A stretch of DNA of 64,000 nucleotides from Paeniglutamicibacter antarcticus (GCF_900010755.1 NZ_CZJT01000081.1:1-64000), one strand, 5' to 3'; numbered from the stretch's first letter, positions 8,857-18,225 are shown. Notes: generated by a model not told the origin, from the sequence alone. Translations and numbers: made by a program.

Positions 8857-9750
8857 ATGAGCAACTCCTCCACGGTGGACATGACCCAAGCGGTGCTGGA
8901 TTTGTGTGCGGTGCCCGCGATCGACCGCGAAACCTGCGCACGCATGCTGGCAGGCTCCGCTGATGCCGGAACGCGCCGGGCCATCGAGCTGCTCGCCGAG
9001 CGCTGGGGCGATCCCGATGCCGCGCTGCCCAAGCACGTCGAGGGCATCAGCGAACACCAGTGGATCGAGGCGCTGCTGCGCTTCTCTCCCCTGGCCGCCG
9101 AACGGCTCGAGGAGGCAGGGGTTTCCCCGGCGGTCATTGAGGCCACGCTGGCCGATGTGGGCAAGCAGCTGGAACTGCACCGGGCCACCCATGGCGAATT
9201 TGGGCTCGCCACATGGTGGTGGCTGCTACTGCATTTCGCCGGGCTGTTGGTGCGCCTTGGCCGGCTGCAATTTCACCTGCATCTCGAGAATCCCGCCGGA
9301 GCGTGGGTGGTGGGGATCCACATTCCCGGGGACGGTTCGCTGGATCCGGCCGCCGTGGATGCGTCGCTGAAGCAGGCCGCTGCGTTTTATGCCCGGCACT
9401 ACCCGGACGTTGCCATCGAGCACGCATATTGCGATTCGTGGCTGCTGGATCCTTATTTGTCCGCCGGGATGCCCGGCAGCAACATTGCCGCCTTTGCCGC
9501 GCGCTTCACCGACGTTGACTTGCGTGACAAGCCGGCCGATGCCCTGTACTTCACTTTCCGGGTGCCAGCGGATGCCGACGTTTCGACGCTGCCGCGCGAT
9601 TCATCGCTGCAACGGCTGGTGCTTGAGCGGATTGCCGCCGGTGGGATCTGGCAATGCGGGAAGGGAACCACCCCTTGGCCCGCAGTGCCAGAGCCCGCAG
9701 CACTGCTGCCCGCGCTTCCACCGCCGGTTACCGTTCAAAACCTGCGGTAG
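8857..9750 (+). CDS. GNAT-like acyltransferase (NAT_N/GNAT_C type)
   Basis: This 297-residue protein has an N-terminal helical half and a C-terminal GNAT-like half. The latter contains HLHLENPAGAWVVGIHIPGDGSL and, further on, AYCDSWLLDPYLSAGMPGSN, which resemble the paired NAT_N and GNAT_C domains of actinobacterial acyltransferases. It most likely transfers an acyl group from acyl-CoA or acyl-ACP to an unknown acceptor. It starts 90 bases after def in the same direction; the ATG has only a weak ribosome site. The final residues are Pro-rich. The domain match is from memory of the family, so the substrate is left open. Confidence 0.72.
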   Translation: MSNSSTVDMTQAVLDLCAVPAIDRETCARMLAGSADAGTRRAIELLAERWGDPDAALPKHVEGISEHQWIEALLRFSPLAAERLEEAGVSPAVIEATLADVGKQLELHRATHGEFGLATWWWLLLHFAGLLVRLGRLQFHLHLENPAGAWVVGIHIPGDGSLDPAAVDASLKQAAAFYARHYPDVAIEHAYCDSWLLDPYLSAGMPGSNIAAFAARFTDVDLRDKPADALYFTFRVPADADVSTLPRDSSLQRLVLERIAAGGIWQCGKGTTPWPAVPEPAALLPALPPPVTVQNLR

Positions 9751-9771
9751 TCTCCCTGGCCGGCTAGCCAC

Positions 9772-10266
9772 CTAGTCGCTGATCGGCTGGATGAAAAAGA
9801 TCTCGCTTGCACCGGCGGCCGTGCCGCATTTCGCGATTTTCCTGCGGTCAGCCTCCATGACCGGTGCACGCCCACCGGCAAATTTCACTTTTTCGCCCAC
9901 CAGGTATTTGTGCCCCTCGATATCGATTCCCGGTGCCTGCCCTGCCACCTCGGTCAACATCGTCGTGCCTGGGAATACCGGTAACTCCACGCTGCCTTCG
10001 GCGGTTTTCACCCCGAGGCAGTTTCCCGGACCCGTGGTGAGTGTCCCCTGCAGCAACGCCTGATCTGCTGCGTCTTGTAAACCAACGTTGGAGTGGATGA
10101 AGCGCGGGGTCGAATCCGAAAGTCCCAGAACAACCTTCACCGGGTTACCGGAACCTGCCCCGGTTGGCCCGCTTGCCGAGTCGGGCACGCCGGCGGTGCA
10201 CGAAACCAGAACTGAAACCAGCAGTGGCAGCACCAACAATGTGGTGATCAGCGTCGATTTATTCAT
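9772..10266 (-). CDS. Secreted lipoprotein, function unknown
   Basis: The 164-residue product has a typical type II signal: a short basic start (MNKS), a hydrophobic core of about 17 residues and a lipobox LVSC, so Cys23 would be lipidated. A Ser/Gly-rich linker follows the lipobox. The mature domain has no motif I recognise; it contains one internal Cys pair candidate (NCLGV and AKCGTA) that could form a disulphide outside the cell. The gene faces the acyltransferase tail to tail. Confidence 0.75.
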   Translation of the reverse strand: MNKSTLITTLLVLPLLVSVLVSCTAGVPDSASGPTGAGSGNPVKVVLGLSDSTPRFIHSNVGLQDAADQALLQGTLTTGPGNCLGVKTAEGSVELPVFPGTTMLTEVAGQAPGIDIEGHKYLVGEKVKFAGGRAPVMEADRRKIAKCGTAAGASEIFFIQPISD

Positions 10267-10430
10267 CGGTTCCCCGTCTTCCGTTGTTCGGGTGCCGGAG
10301 CCGGCCGCCAGAGCCGGCCACCGGCATTGGGTTTAGCCTAGCCTCACGGGGTGCGAGGTGCCGATGTGACGATGGTTAGGCAAAAAGCACAGTACATACG
10401 TGGGCACAGGCACGGCCCCGGGCACAAGAA

Positions 10431-10473
10431 AGCGGGCCGCGCGCACCAAGGAAATTGATGTGCACGGCCCGCT
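10431..10473 (-). terminator. Terminator-like hairpin after gap
   Basis: AGCGGGCCG and CGGCCCGCT, with CAC/GTG extending the stem, form a GC-rich hairpin about 43 bases downstream of the gap stop on the minus strand. There is no strong T tract, as is common in high-GC actinobacteria. Confidence 0.65.
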
Positions 10474-10515
10474 GACTAGCCACCCAACCCGAAGCCATCG
10501 GGCCACAAGGCGGAT

Positions 10516-11976
10516 TTAGACGCTGGCGACCTGGGTTGCGGCAATGGCCGGAACCGCCACCGGGTGGGTGCCGGCCATCGTTTCGATGACACGGACCACC
10601 TGGCAGGAGTAGCCGAATTCGTTGTCGTACCAGACGTAGACGACTGCGTTCTTCTCGGACACGATGGTGGCCAGGCCGTCAACGATGCCGGCGCGGCGCG
10701 AGCCGACGAAGTCCGAGGAGACAACCTCGGGCGAATCGATGTAGTCGATCTGCTTGTGCAATTCGGCGCCCAACGATGCCTCGCGCAGGTAGTTGTTCAG
10801 CTCGTCCTTGTCCGTCGCCGTTTCCAGGTTCAGGTTCAGGATCGCCATGGACACGTCCGGGGTGGGGACGCGGATGGCGTTGCCGGTGAGCTTGCCTTCG
10901 AGCTCCGGCAGGGCCTTGGCCACTGCCTTGGCGGCACCGGTCTCGGTGATGACCATGTTCAGTGCCGCCGAACGGCCGCGACGCTCTCCCTTGTGGAAGT
11001 TGTCGATCAGGTTCTGGTCGTTGGTGAACGAGTGGACCGTCTCGACGTGGCCGTGCACGACGCCGTAGCGGTCGTTCAGCGTCTTGAGCACCGGGGTGAT
11101 GGCATTGGTGGTGCAGGATGCTGCGGTGACAATCTTGTCTTCCGCGGTGATGTCACCGTGGTTGATGCCGTGCACGATGTTCTTGAGGTTGCCCTTGCCC
11201 GGTGCGGTGAGCAGCACGCGGGCAACGCCCTTGGCTTCAAGGTGCTGGGACAGGCCTGCCTCGTCGCGCCAGCGGCCGGTGTTGTCAACCACGATTGCGT
11301 TGTTGATGCCGAATTCGGTGTAGTCGACGGTGGCCGGGTCGTTCGAGTAGATGACCTGGATCAGCGTGCCGTTGGCGAGGATGGTGTTGTTTTCCTCATC
11401 CACGGTGATGGAGCCGTCGAACGGTCCGTGGACCGAGTCGCGGCGCAGCAGCGAGGCGCGCTTGACGATGTCGTCATCCGAACCCTTGCGCACGACGATG
11501 GCGCGCAGGCGCAGGCCGTAGCCGCCGCGTTCGATGAGGATGCGGGCCAGCAGGCGGCCGATGCGGCCAAAGCCGTAAAGCACGACGTCGGTGGGCTCTG
11601 CGTCGGTGGCGCCAGCCTGGCCGACCTTTTCGCCGAGCTCCTCGGTGAGGAATGCCACCAGGTCCGCGGAACCGGACTCGACGAACTTCTTGTTCAGGCG
11701 GCCCAGGTCGATGGCTACTGCGCCGATGTTCAGGGAATCAATGGCCTGCAGCAACGGCATCGTCGCCTCGATGGAGAGCTCTTCGCCCTCGATGCGGCGC
11801 ACCACGCGGTGTGCCTTGAGGATGTTGATGGCCGACTGGTTGATCAGCTTGCGGCCATAGATGGAGGTCACAACGTTGTTGTTGCGGTACAGACGACCGA
11901 TCAACGGGATCATGGCCTCGGCGAGCTCTTCGCGCCCGCTCCATTCCTGTAGGGCTGCGACAGACTGCTGGGTCAC
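10516..11976 (-). CDS. gap: Glyceraldehyde-3-phosphate dehydrogenase, long form
   Basis: This enzyme of about 486 residues is longer than the usual 335-residue GAPDH. It has an extra helical N-terminal domain of about 125 residues, the form found in many actinobacteria besides the glycolytic copy. The Rossmann fold begins at LYGFGRIGRLLARIL; the catalytic motif AASCTTN lies near residue 284, and the downstream HSFTNDQN and IRVPTPDVS segments are canonical. It oxidises glyceraldehyde-3-phosphate with NAD(P) in the cytoplasm. The direction in vivo (glycolytic or gluconeogenic) is not shown by sequence. I chose GTG at 11976 because GGAAGGA lies just upstream; a TTG five codons earlier is the alternative. 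Confidence 0.93.
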   Translation of the reverse strand: MTQQSVAALQEWSGREELAEAMIPLIGRLYRNNNVVTSIYGRKLINQSAINILKAHRVVRRIEGEELSIEATMPLLQAIDSLNIGAVAIDLGRLNKKFVESGSADLVAFLTEELGEKVGQAGATDAEPTDVVLYGFGRIGRLLARILIERGGYGLRLRAIVVRKGSDDDIVKRASLLRRDSVHGPFDGSITVDEENNTILANGTLIQVIYSNDPATVDYTEFGINNAIVVDNTGRWRDEAGLSQHLEAKGVARVLLTAPGKGNLKNIVHGINHGDITAEDKIVTAASCTTNAITPVLKTLNDRYGVVHGHVETVHSFTNDQNLIDNFHKGERRGRSAALNMVITETGAAKAVAKALPELEGKLTGNAIRVPTPDVSMAILNLNLETATDKDELNNYLREASLGAELHKQIDYIDSPEVVSSDFVGSRRAGIVDGLATIVSEKNAVVYVWYDNEFGYSCQVVRVIETMAGTHPVAVPAIAATQVASV

Positions 11977-12220
11977 TGAGAATCCTTCCAATTCAGCCGG
12001 CTGGCGATCCTTGAGCCGGTTGCTACCGTAAAAGCACCTTTGCAGAAACGGTTGTTCGGGGTATCAGGATCTTTCCCCGCGGCCTAAGCCTGCTCACCAT
12101 TCTAGTCGGTGTGGCTCGCTATGGACGCAGCGCCCCGGTGAGGTCAATCACAGGGCGACGGTGGGAGGCCGTGGGCGCCGTTCCCGGGGACACCTGAGTG
12201 CCACCCGAAGGCTCGGCAGA

Positions 12221-13195
12221 TCAGTGCCGCTCCGAAGTGCCATCTACTTGTATTGATCCGCTGCCGGCACTGGTTCTGGACTGGGAAACCGCATGCGGTG
12301 CAGAGCTGGCTGCCGCTGCTTGGGGCACCCACGGGTTCACGCCATCGTCCAACCAGGTCAGCGTGTCCCTCCAGAAGGTTTCGGCATACCGCGCATGAAA
12401 CAGTGCAAAATGGCCGAGCTCCGGCCGGTCCAGGTCCGTTGGCGAAATACGGGCCAGCTGGTGCGGTGCATTAGGCGTGTAGGCAAGGGCCCGGTGCATG
12501 GCCCGGCTCGTCGCAAACGGGTCATCGGTGGCGGCCACGGCGAGGATCTGCGCATCCAGTGCCAGTTGGTTCCGTCGCATGGCCGTACGCTCCCCGGCGG
12601 GACCGGCAGCGGTGAAATTCTTGCGGCTGCGGGCCCAGTCAAGCGCTACACCCCGGGGCAGGTCCTCGAGCCATCCGCGGTCCTTGCCGGGGAAAAAGCC
12701 GTGGCGCCAGGTGGCCAGCGGCATGACCAGGAGCCAGCGGCGCAGGAAGTCCCCGCGCTGGCCTTGCGCGTAGTCGCGCCAGTAGGCGTGTTGCGCGCCA
12801 ACCGTGAGAATGCGCGTCAGGTGCTTGGACTCCTCGGCCAGCCCGACGCCGAAACCACCGAAACTGTGGCCGACAAAATGCAGCGGCAAATCCTGGGTAT
12901 TGCTGCGTGCCCAGCGGAGCACCGCATCGATGTCGCGGTGGCCCCAGTGGTGCCAACGGGCCTTGAACCCCTTCAAAGCAGGTGGCGCCGAGGCGCCGAT
13001 CCCCCGGTAATCAAAGGTAATGGCCAGGAATCCATGGTCTGCCAGGAACGCAGCATAGCGGTGGTAGTACGTGGCAAGCACGCCTGTGGCACTGGCGATG
13101 ACCACCACTGCCCTGGGCCGCATGCCACCCGGTGGCAGGAACCGGTGCCCGTGCAAGATGAAACCGTCGGTGCAGGTGATTTCGAGGCGGATCAC
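12221..13195 (-). CDS. Alpha/beta hydrolase
   Basis: This 324-residue protein has an alpha/beta-hydrolase fold. The early oxyanion strand reads VVIASATGV, an FDYRGIGAS segment follows, and the nucleophile elbow GHSFGGFG lies at about residues 111-118. A likely acid is within VAATDDPFAT and the catalytic His is probably in RPELGHFALFH. This pattern resembles predicted serine hydrolases related to YheT or esterase families. The C-terminal 30 residues are low complexity. The start overlaps the stop of the upstream small membrane gene by four bases (ATGA), so the two are translationally coupled. The substrate is unknown. Confidence 0.85.
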   Translation of the reverse strand: MIRLEITCTDGFILHGHRFLPPGGMRPRAVVVIASATGVLATYYHRYAAFLADHGFLAITFDYRGIGASAPPALKGFKARWHHWGHRDIDAVLRWARSNTQDLPLHFVGHSFGGFGVGLAEESKHLTRILTVGAQHAYWRDYAQGQRGDFLRRWLLVMPLATWRHGFFPGKDRGWLEDLPRGVALDWARSRKNFTAAGPAGERTAMRRNQLALDAQILAVAATDDPFATSRAMHRALAYTPNAPHQLARISPTDLDRPELGHFALFHARYAETFWRDTLTWLDDGVNPWVPQAAAASSAPHAVSQSRTSAGSGSIQVDGTSERH

Positions 13196-13575
13196 AGGGA
13201 CGCGTCCTTGGCACCAGCGCCCGGAGCATCGTTTGGCCCGTCGCGAGGAACGTCACCTGGAACGTCGTCTGGAACGTCGCATGGAACCACGCTTGGCTCG
13301 CCGTCGGACCCAGCATGCTGGCTCGGGCGGAGATGGAATCCTGCCAGCGGGTCCCGGTCCTGGCCCTGGGCGGACTGGACGATCTGGCGTTTTTGTTCGT
13401 CGCGTTCAATGCGGGCAGCGGTTGACGCCGGGTTGTACACATCGTTCAGGGCGTCAAAGAACCCTGAGGAGCCACTGGAACCCGGGGTGTTTTCGGGGAA
13501 CCGGAATTTGGAGGCGGCCCAGAGCAGCAACAAACACAGCACCGGGATGCCGATAAGCCAGAACAACCATTCCAT
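13192..13575 (-). CDS. Small membrane-anchored protein with acidic repeats
   Basis: The 127-residue product begins with a hydrophobic anchor (about residues 3-21) and continues as a hydrophilic tail. Near the C-terminus are four degenerate D-V-P-x units encoded by 12-base direct repeats at 13247-13294. It has no recognised domain. It overlaps the alpha/beta hydrolase gene by four bases, suggesting one transcript in which it could tether or assist the hydrolase; that is inference. Confidence 0.7.
   Translation of the reverse strand: MEWLFWLIGIPVLCLLLLWAASKFRFPENTPGSSGSSGFFDALNDVYNPASTAARIERDEQKRQIVQSAQGQDRDPLAGFHLRPSQHAGSDGEPSVVPCDVPDDVPGDVPRDGPNDAPGAGAKDASL
13247..13294. repeat. 12-bp minisatellite inside a coding region
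   Basis: Four tandem units of GGAACGTCxxxT, the last more diverged, encode the DVPx repeats of the small membrane protein on the minus strand. Confidence 0.8.
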
Positions 13576-13639
13576 GGCTCGAGTCTATCCGCGCGCCGGC
13601 GCCAGGACCCGGATTTCCCAGGTGGTTTAGGGGGTTTGT

Positions 13640-14005
13640 GCGGACGGGATGGCGCGTACGCCGGGTTTTGTGCCGCGGTCGGTTACCCGAATCGCGGTGA
13701 CGATCATCTATCTAGGAGTGCCGTTGCCGACACCCTCAAGCGGTCCACCCGATTGCATAGAGCGAACAACCCAGCAATCTGTCTGACCTTGCTCCGGGTG
13801 GGGTTTACCTAGCCGCCCCAGTCACCTGGGGCGCTGGTGGTCTCTTACACCACCGTTTCACCCTTACCCTTGCGGGCGGTCTATTCTCTGTGGCACTGGC
13901 CTGCGGGTTACCCCGAGTGGGCGTTACCCACCACCCTGTTCTGTGGAGCCCGGACGTTCCTCGGGCCACTTGCGTGGCACGCGATCGTCTGGCCATCCCG
14001 TCCAG
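13640..14005 (-). ncRNA. rnpB: RNase P RNA (type A)
   Basis: Read on the minus strand this is the catalytic RNA of RNase P, which matures tRNA 5' ends. The conserved CR-I block GAGGAACGTCCGGGCTCC is followed by ACAGAACAGGGTGGTGGGTAA. The universal AGACCGCCC and the late ACAAAACCCGGC element (which pairs with tRNA CCA) are also present. The ends pair perfectly as helix P1 over 12 bp (13642-13653 with 13992-14003), which fixes the limits to within a few bases. Length, about 366 nt, fits actinobacterial type A RNAs. Confidence 0.95.
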
Positions 14006-14120
14006 CGTTCAAGTCTAGTCCCATTGGCGGGATGCCAGAAACCAGTGCTTGCCGCAGTGGCAACTGCTGATTGGCATTCTCGATCGTGTTCACGAAAACG
14101 GGAATGCCCCGCGAGCCGAC

Positions 14121-14133
14121 TAGGCTTGACGGG
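14121..14133 (+). promoter_or_regulatory. Leaderless -10 element of yaaA
   Basis: TAGGCT at 14121-14126 is followed by six bases and the GTG start at 14133. There is no Shine-Dalgarno sequence, so the transcript probably begins at the start codon. Confidence 0.5.
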
Positions 14134-14918
14134 TGCTGATTTTGCTTCCGCCCTCAGAGGGCAAACAACCCGCGTCCAACGGTGAACCATTCGATGCCGA
14201 TGCGCTGCAGTTCCCTGAATTGAATGCGCACCGGCTCCGGCTGCTGGAGGTGCTGGCCGGGGTGTCCCGCGGCGAAGATGCCCTTGATGTGCTGGGCGTC
14301 GGCAAGTCGTTGGTTGAGGATGTCACGCGCAACATCGCATTGCACACCGAGCCCGCGGCACCCGCGCATTCGGTCTACACCGGCGTGCTGTTCGAGGCGC
14401 TGGGGTACGCACGGTTGGACGCTGCGCAGCGGAAACTTGCCGATGAGAGCATCCTGGTGATATCCGCGTTGTGGGGTGCCGTGGGATTTGCCGACCGCAT
14501 TCCCGCGTACAGGTTGTCGATGTCCGTGAAGTTGCCGGAGATCGGGAAGCTTGCCAGCTGGTGGAAGCCGACGTTGGCACCGGTGCTCGACGCCCGGGCA
14601 CAGGGCGAAATGGTGGTTGATTGCCGCTCCAGCACCTATGCCGCGGCCTGGGTCCCGGCGCCCGGGCAAACAGTCGGGGTTTCGGTGTTCCAGTTGCGCG
14701 GCGGGGTACGCAAGGTGGTCTCGCACTTCGCCAAGCACACCCGTGGCGAGCTCGCCGCCCACCTGATTTCGCGCGGCAGCGGGGTTTCGACACCCGGGGA
14801 GCTGCTGGCCGCGGCGCAGGAACGCTGGGAAGCCGAACTGGTCCCCGGAACCGCGCGCAAGGCGCACCAGCTGAACATCATCCTGCCCGAGGACCACGCG
14901 TTCAGGGCTGTTGGCTAG
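14133..14918 (+). CDS. yaaA: YaaA family peroxide-stress protein
   Basis: The 261-residue protein begins MLILLPPSEGK, the signature N-terminus of the UPF0246/YaaA family, and carries the conserved SALWG and PAYRLSM segments and an R-G-E-rich C-terminal region. E. coli YaaA lowers intracellular free iron and DNA damage during hydrogen peroxide stress and has a DNA-binding fold. The actinobacterial homologues are widely conserved but less studied. The gene stands alone between rnpB and a convergent VOC gene. The GTG start is placed by the family N-terminus and the -10 element just upstream. Confidence 0.92.
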   Translation: MLILLPPSEGKQPASNGEPFDADALQFPELNAHRLRLLEVLAGVSRGEDALDVLGVGKSLVEDVTRNIALHTEPAAPAHSVYTGVLFEALGYARLDAAQRKLADESILVISALWGAVGFADRIPAYRLSMSVKLPEIGKLASWWKPTLAPVLDARAQGEMVVDCRSSTYAAAWVPAPGQTVGVSVFQLRGGVRKVVSHFAKHTRGELAAHLISRGSGVSTPGELLAAAQERWEAELVPGTARKAHQLNIILPEDHAFRAVG

Positions 14919-14948
14919 GCTCTTCCGCACAGGTCGGCCCGGCGTGGA

Positions 14949-15374
14949 TCATGCGTCGGCCACGAGCTCAAATTCGAATCCGTCGGGGTCGACGAGGTAC
15001 GCGGCATAGTGCTGCGGGCCGCCGGCAAACGGGTGCTTGTCGGCAAACATGAGCGAAAATCTGTGTTGCTGGGCTGCCTCGGTGAGCGCGTCGACCTGGG
15101 CCCGGGTTCCGGCGCTGAATGCCAGGTGGTTAAGGCCAGGCGCACAGCGCTGGTGTGGCTCGTCCAGCACATCGGCACCTGATTCGAGCACTATGTAATC
15201 GTGCGCGCCCTGGTAGCTGAGTCCATCGGGCCAGGACTCCCCCGGGGTGTAGCCGAGACTTTCCAGCAACCACCCGATGGTGGCCCTTGAGGCTTCCACG
15301 TCGCGAACCCAGAGTTCAGTGTGGTGCAACCTTCCGGTGCGCGGTGCCAACGACGGCCGGTCGGCAGGGCTCAT
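14949..15374 (-). CDS. VOC family (glyoxalase-like) protein
   Basis: This 141-residue protein has the paired beta-alpha-beta-beta-beta modules of the vicinal oxygen chelate fold. The first begins LHHTELWVRDVEAS with a candidate metal His, and the second includes GLNHLAFSAG and ends YLVDPDGFEFELVA with the usual metal Glu. It could be a dioxygenase, lyase or resistance-type protein; no specific activity is indicated. The ATG overlaps the upstream zinc-ribbon gene stop (ATGA), so the two are coupled. Confidence 0.85.
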   Translation of the reverse strand: MSPADRPSLAPRTGRLHHTELWVRDVEASRATIGWLLESLGYTPGESWPDGLSYQGAHDYIVLESGADVLDEPHQRCAPGLNHLAFSAGTRAQVDALTEAAQQHRFSLMFADKHPFAGGPQHYAAYLVDPDGFEFELVADA

Positions 15375-16111
15375 GCTCCCCATTCGGAGTTGCGGACCAG
15401 GATGGCTCCGGAATCCGGGCAGAAAACAATGTCGTCTACCGGGGCCGCCTTGATTTCCGCGAGGTCCCCTGCGGCCAAGGCGATGCCGCTGGCCTCGGAG
15501 ATCCCGTGGAAGAGGCGTGCGGCACCGATGCCGCCGCGGGTGCGCGTGCGTTCGTAGATGGCCAGCAGGGACTCATCGAACGTGGCCGCCAATTCCTTGC
15601 GCGCGGATTCCACCTCGGCATTTTCTGCCTTCAGAGCCGCAACAGCTGCGTCGCGGCGGGCAGTGTGTGCTTCGAGCTCGGCGGCCCGCCGGTCTCGATG
15701 CGCAGTGGCTGCCTGGTGTTCGGCCTGAAGCTCTTCGAGTTCCCCCATGAGCTCAAGTTCCGCGTCCTCAAGCTCGTTGCGTCGCTTGGTCAGCGATTCA
15801 ATTTCATGGGACAGCGCCATCATGTCGCTGGCGGATCCGGCGTTCTTGTCGATACGCGCCTGGTCCTTGTTGATGTGCGTGGTGACCTTTTCGACCGCCG
15901 CCTCAGAGGCCTTCAGCGCTGTTTCATGCGCTGCCAGGCGCGTGGCGACCTCGGCCAGCGCCGTTGACGATTCCTCGAGCAGGGCTGCCGCGGCATCGAC
16001 TTCGGCGTCTTTCGAGGCCTCGGTGATGGTGCGCTTGAGCTTGGTGATACGCGAATCAAGCTGCGCCAAATCCAGGAGTCGAAGTTGTTCCGCCGGTGCT
16101 GCCTTTGCCAT
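15371..16111 (-). CDS. Coiled-coil protein with degenerate C4 zinc-ribbon
   Basis: This 246-residue protein is a long antiparallel coiled coil (about residues 12-180) followed by a small globular end, the architecture of the CT398/DUF164 family. That family normally ends in a four-cysteine zinc ribbon. Here the first CxxC is absent (the segment reads FHGISEASGIAL) and the second is reduced to FCPDSG, so zinc is probably not bound. In actinobacteria it usually neighbours a Nif3-like gene, which here lies one gene upstream beyond an HNH gene. The coiled coil suggests a scaffolding role; the function is unknown. Confidence 0.85.
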   Translation of the reverse strand: MAKAAPAEQLRLLDLAQLDSRITKLKRTITEASKDAEVDAAAALLEESSTALAEVATRLAAHETALKASEAAVEKVTTHINKDQARIDKNAGSASDMMALSHEIESLTKRRNELEDAELELMGELEELQAEHQAATAHRDRRAAELEAHTARRDAAVAALKAENAEVESARKELAATFDESLLAIYERTRTRGGIGAARLFHGISEASGIALAAGDLAEIKAAPVDDIVFCPDSGAILVRNSEWGA

Positions 16112-16293
16112 GGTGTCCTCCGCAATGCGCTCGGCGCCCGCTGGGGCGGCGGGTACCAGGCGATCAACGATCGCTTAGCCCCAACACTAGCGAGCCACAG
16201 GTCATCGCGTGGTACCCGACCCGCCGGAGTGCCGGCCCGGGCTTGCGGCCGGCGCGCATCGATCCGGTGTTGGGTGTTCGGTGGTGGCGGGGG

Positions 16294-18117
16294 TCAAGCG
16301 GCGGCGGCAAGTGGGTGGAAGACCCAGTTCCGCGTCGGGCGTTGCATCGGATCCCGGGATGCGGACTGCACCACGTAGGGCACGTCGTTGATGAATACGA
16401 TCCGGAAGTGGCCGGCGTGGAAGGCTGTATGGCACAAAACGCACAGCAACACCCCGCGGTTGACCCGGGTTTGCCCGCCCTCGGACCATGCGTCGACGTG
16501 GTGGGCCTCGGTCCGGTTCGCGGACATGCCACAGCCGGGATTGATGCAGCCGCGGTCGCGGGCGGCGATCGCACGTTTTTGGCCCTTGGTGAAGAACCTG
16601 CGTTTCCGTCCCAAATCCAGGGGCTGGCTGTTCCCGCCCATCACCAGCGGCAGGATTCCGGCGTTGCAGGCAAGCCTGCGGGCGGATCCCGCCGACAGCT
16701 GGTCGCCGTGTCCGGTGATTCCGTGCCCTTCGGTGGCCCCGCGGAGCGCGTCGTAATCAATCATCACGAGCATCTCTACGCGGGAGTTCATCGGCATTCC
16801 CGGGTCGCCGGCCCGCCGCGGGCCACTGGTGGAACGCAGGGCATCGAACACTGCCTGGAGCAGGCGCCGGGCGCGGATCCTGGAGTTTGCCTCCTCCGGG
16901 GATTCACCAGGCAACCTGTCCACCAGTGGATCCTGCTGCGAGCCCGGCAGCGCATCCCGTGATGCTCCTGGGAACTGCTCCGGCGCCATCGCCGCCGGTT
17001 GGCCGACGTCGGTGAAACCTGCGCGTGGGCGCTGGTCCAGGGGTGTCGCCGGGTCCACCGCCCATTCGGGAATCAACGCCGGCTGATCCGCGAATGTGGT
17101 GTTTGGATCCGCATCCGCGTCCGGACCGGGGGCCGGGTCGCCGACTGGCACAGGGGCTGGTTTTCCGGAGGTGGTGTGCGGGTTGTTCAGGTCGTCGGCG
17201 ATCGTGGTGAGCAGTTCGTGGCCCTCGGCATCGGTGGTCAGCTCCCAGATGTGCCCGGTGGGCCGCTTGCCGCGGTAGCGCAGGCCCAGGTAAGGGTCGA
17301 TCTCCGCTTCGGTGCGTTGGACTGCCTGTCGGTCCATTCGGGATTCCTCTTCCTTGATCAACTTGCCGACGGTTTCCGAGTCGTGACTGGCCACGGCGCG
17401 TGCCGCGAGGTCTTCGAGATCGGCGGCGGCCTGTCCCGGGTGCGGCTGGGCGTTCAGGGTCGGGATCAAGGAACCAAGTTTCCCCGCGGTGTTGGCAATC
17501 AGCTTGGGGTCTGCGGTGGCGTTTTGCAGGATCCCGCCAAGCACCGGGAACTGGGCTTCAAGCTTTTCTCCGGTGGGCCCGGTATGTGGCAAGAGCCTTT
17601 GATAGCTGGTCATCCGGTGCTTGGCCTGGAAGTAGGTCAGCCGCAGCCTGTTCTTGAGCAGGTCGGCGGCGTCGCGGTTCAGCAGTTTGCGCCCCGGCGG
17701 GATTGTCTTGTCGGATGGCAGTTTCAGGGTCCCGGCGGCGAATTCATCGAGGCGGGCCAGCACATCGTTCAGCTCGACCAAGGGGGTTTCCGCGCTGGTG
17801 TGCGCCTCGGCTTCGAGACAGGCACCCGCGGCCAGGAGCTGGCCCAGGCCCGCGACGCGGTGGAGATCCTCGGCAAAATGTGCGAATGCTGTGGCCCGCA
17901 CCGGCGAATTCCCGATGCCTGCAACCGCACGGGCAAGTTCGGCCTTGAGCACCGGGGCCAGCACCGCCACAATGCGCAGGTGATCGACAGGTGCCTGCTG
18001 GCTGCCGGTCTCCCCCGACGGGGATACTGCCAGGGCGCTGGCGATGGCGGTGCTCACCGCCTGCTCGATGCCGGGGACCAGAGGCTGCCCGCCGGGACCC
18101 GTTGCCGTGTTGGACAT
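16294..18117 (-). CDS. DUF222/HNH endonuclease
   Basis: This 607-residue protein has a long DUF222 helical region (about residues 90-300) and a C-terminal HNH nuclease. Its core reads CINPGCGMS, then EAHHVDAWSEGG, NRGVLLCVLCHTAFHAGHF: two zinc-knuckle CxxC pairs flanking the HH motif, with the later N and H residues. Proteins of this family (13E12-like) are multicopy in actinobacteria and behave like mobile or selfish elements, though activity is poorly documented. Here it lies between the Nif3-like and zinc-ribbon genes, which are usually adjacent. No Shine-Dalgarno sequence is clear before the ATG. Confidence 0.9.
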   Translation of the reverse strand: MSNTATGPGGQPLVPGIEQAVSTAIASALAVSPSGETGSQQAPVDHLRIVAVLAPVLKAELARAVAGIGNSPVRATAFAHFAEDLHRVAGLGQLLAAGACLEAEAHTSAETPLVELNDVLARLDEFAAGTLKLPSDKTIPPGRKLLNRDAADLLKNRLRLTYFQAKHRMTSYQRLLPHTGPTGEKLEAQFPVLGGILQNATADPKLIANTAGKLGSLIPTLNAQPHPGQAAADLEDLAARAVASHDSETVGKLIKEEESRMDRQAVQRTEAEIDPYLGLRYRGKRPTGHIWELTTDAEGHELLTTIADDLNNPHTTSGKPAPVPVGDPAPGPDADADPNTTFADQPALIPEWAVDPATPLDQRPRAGFTDVGQPAAMAPEQFPGASRDALPGSQQDPLVDRLPGESPEEANSRIRARRLLQAVFDALRSTSGPRRAGDPGMPMNSRVEMLVMIDYDALRGATEGHGITGHGDQLSAGSARRLACNAGILPLVMGGNSQPLDLGRKRRFFTKGQKRAIAARDRGCINPGCGMSANRTEAHHVDAWSEGGQTRVNRGVLLCVLCHTAFHAGHFRIVFINDVPYVVQSASRDPMQRPTRNWVFHPLAAAA

Positions 18118-18225
18118 GGCAGCAATGGTGGACCTGGTCCGGGAAACGAATCCAGGCCGCCGGCCGGATTGTGGATAACCGTGCGGGCGGAAAAGCGTTC
18201 GGCAGCAGACCGTTGAGGCGCTTGG

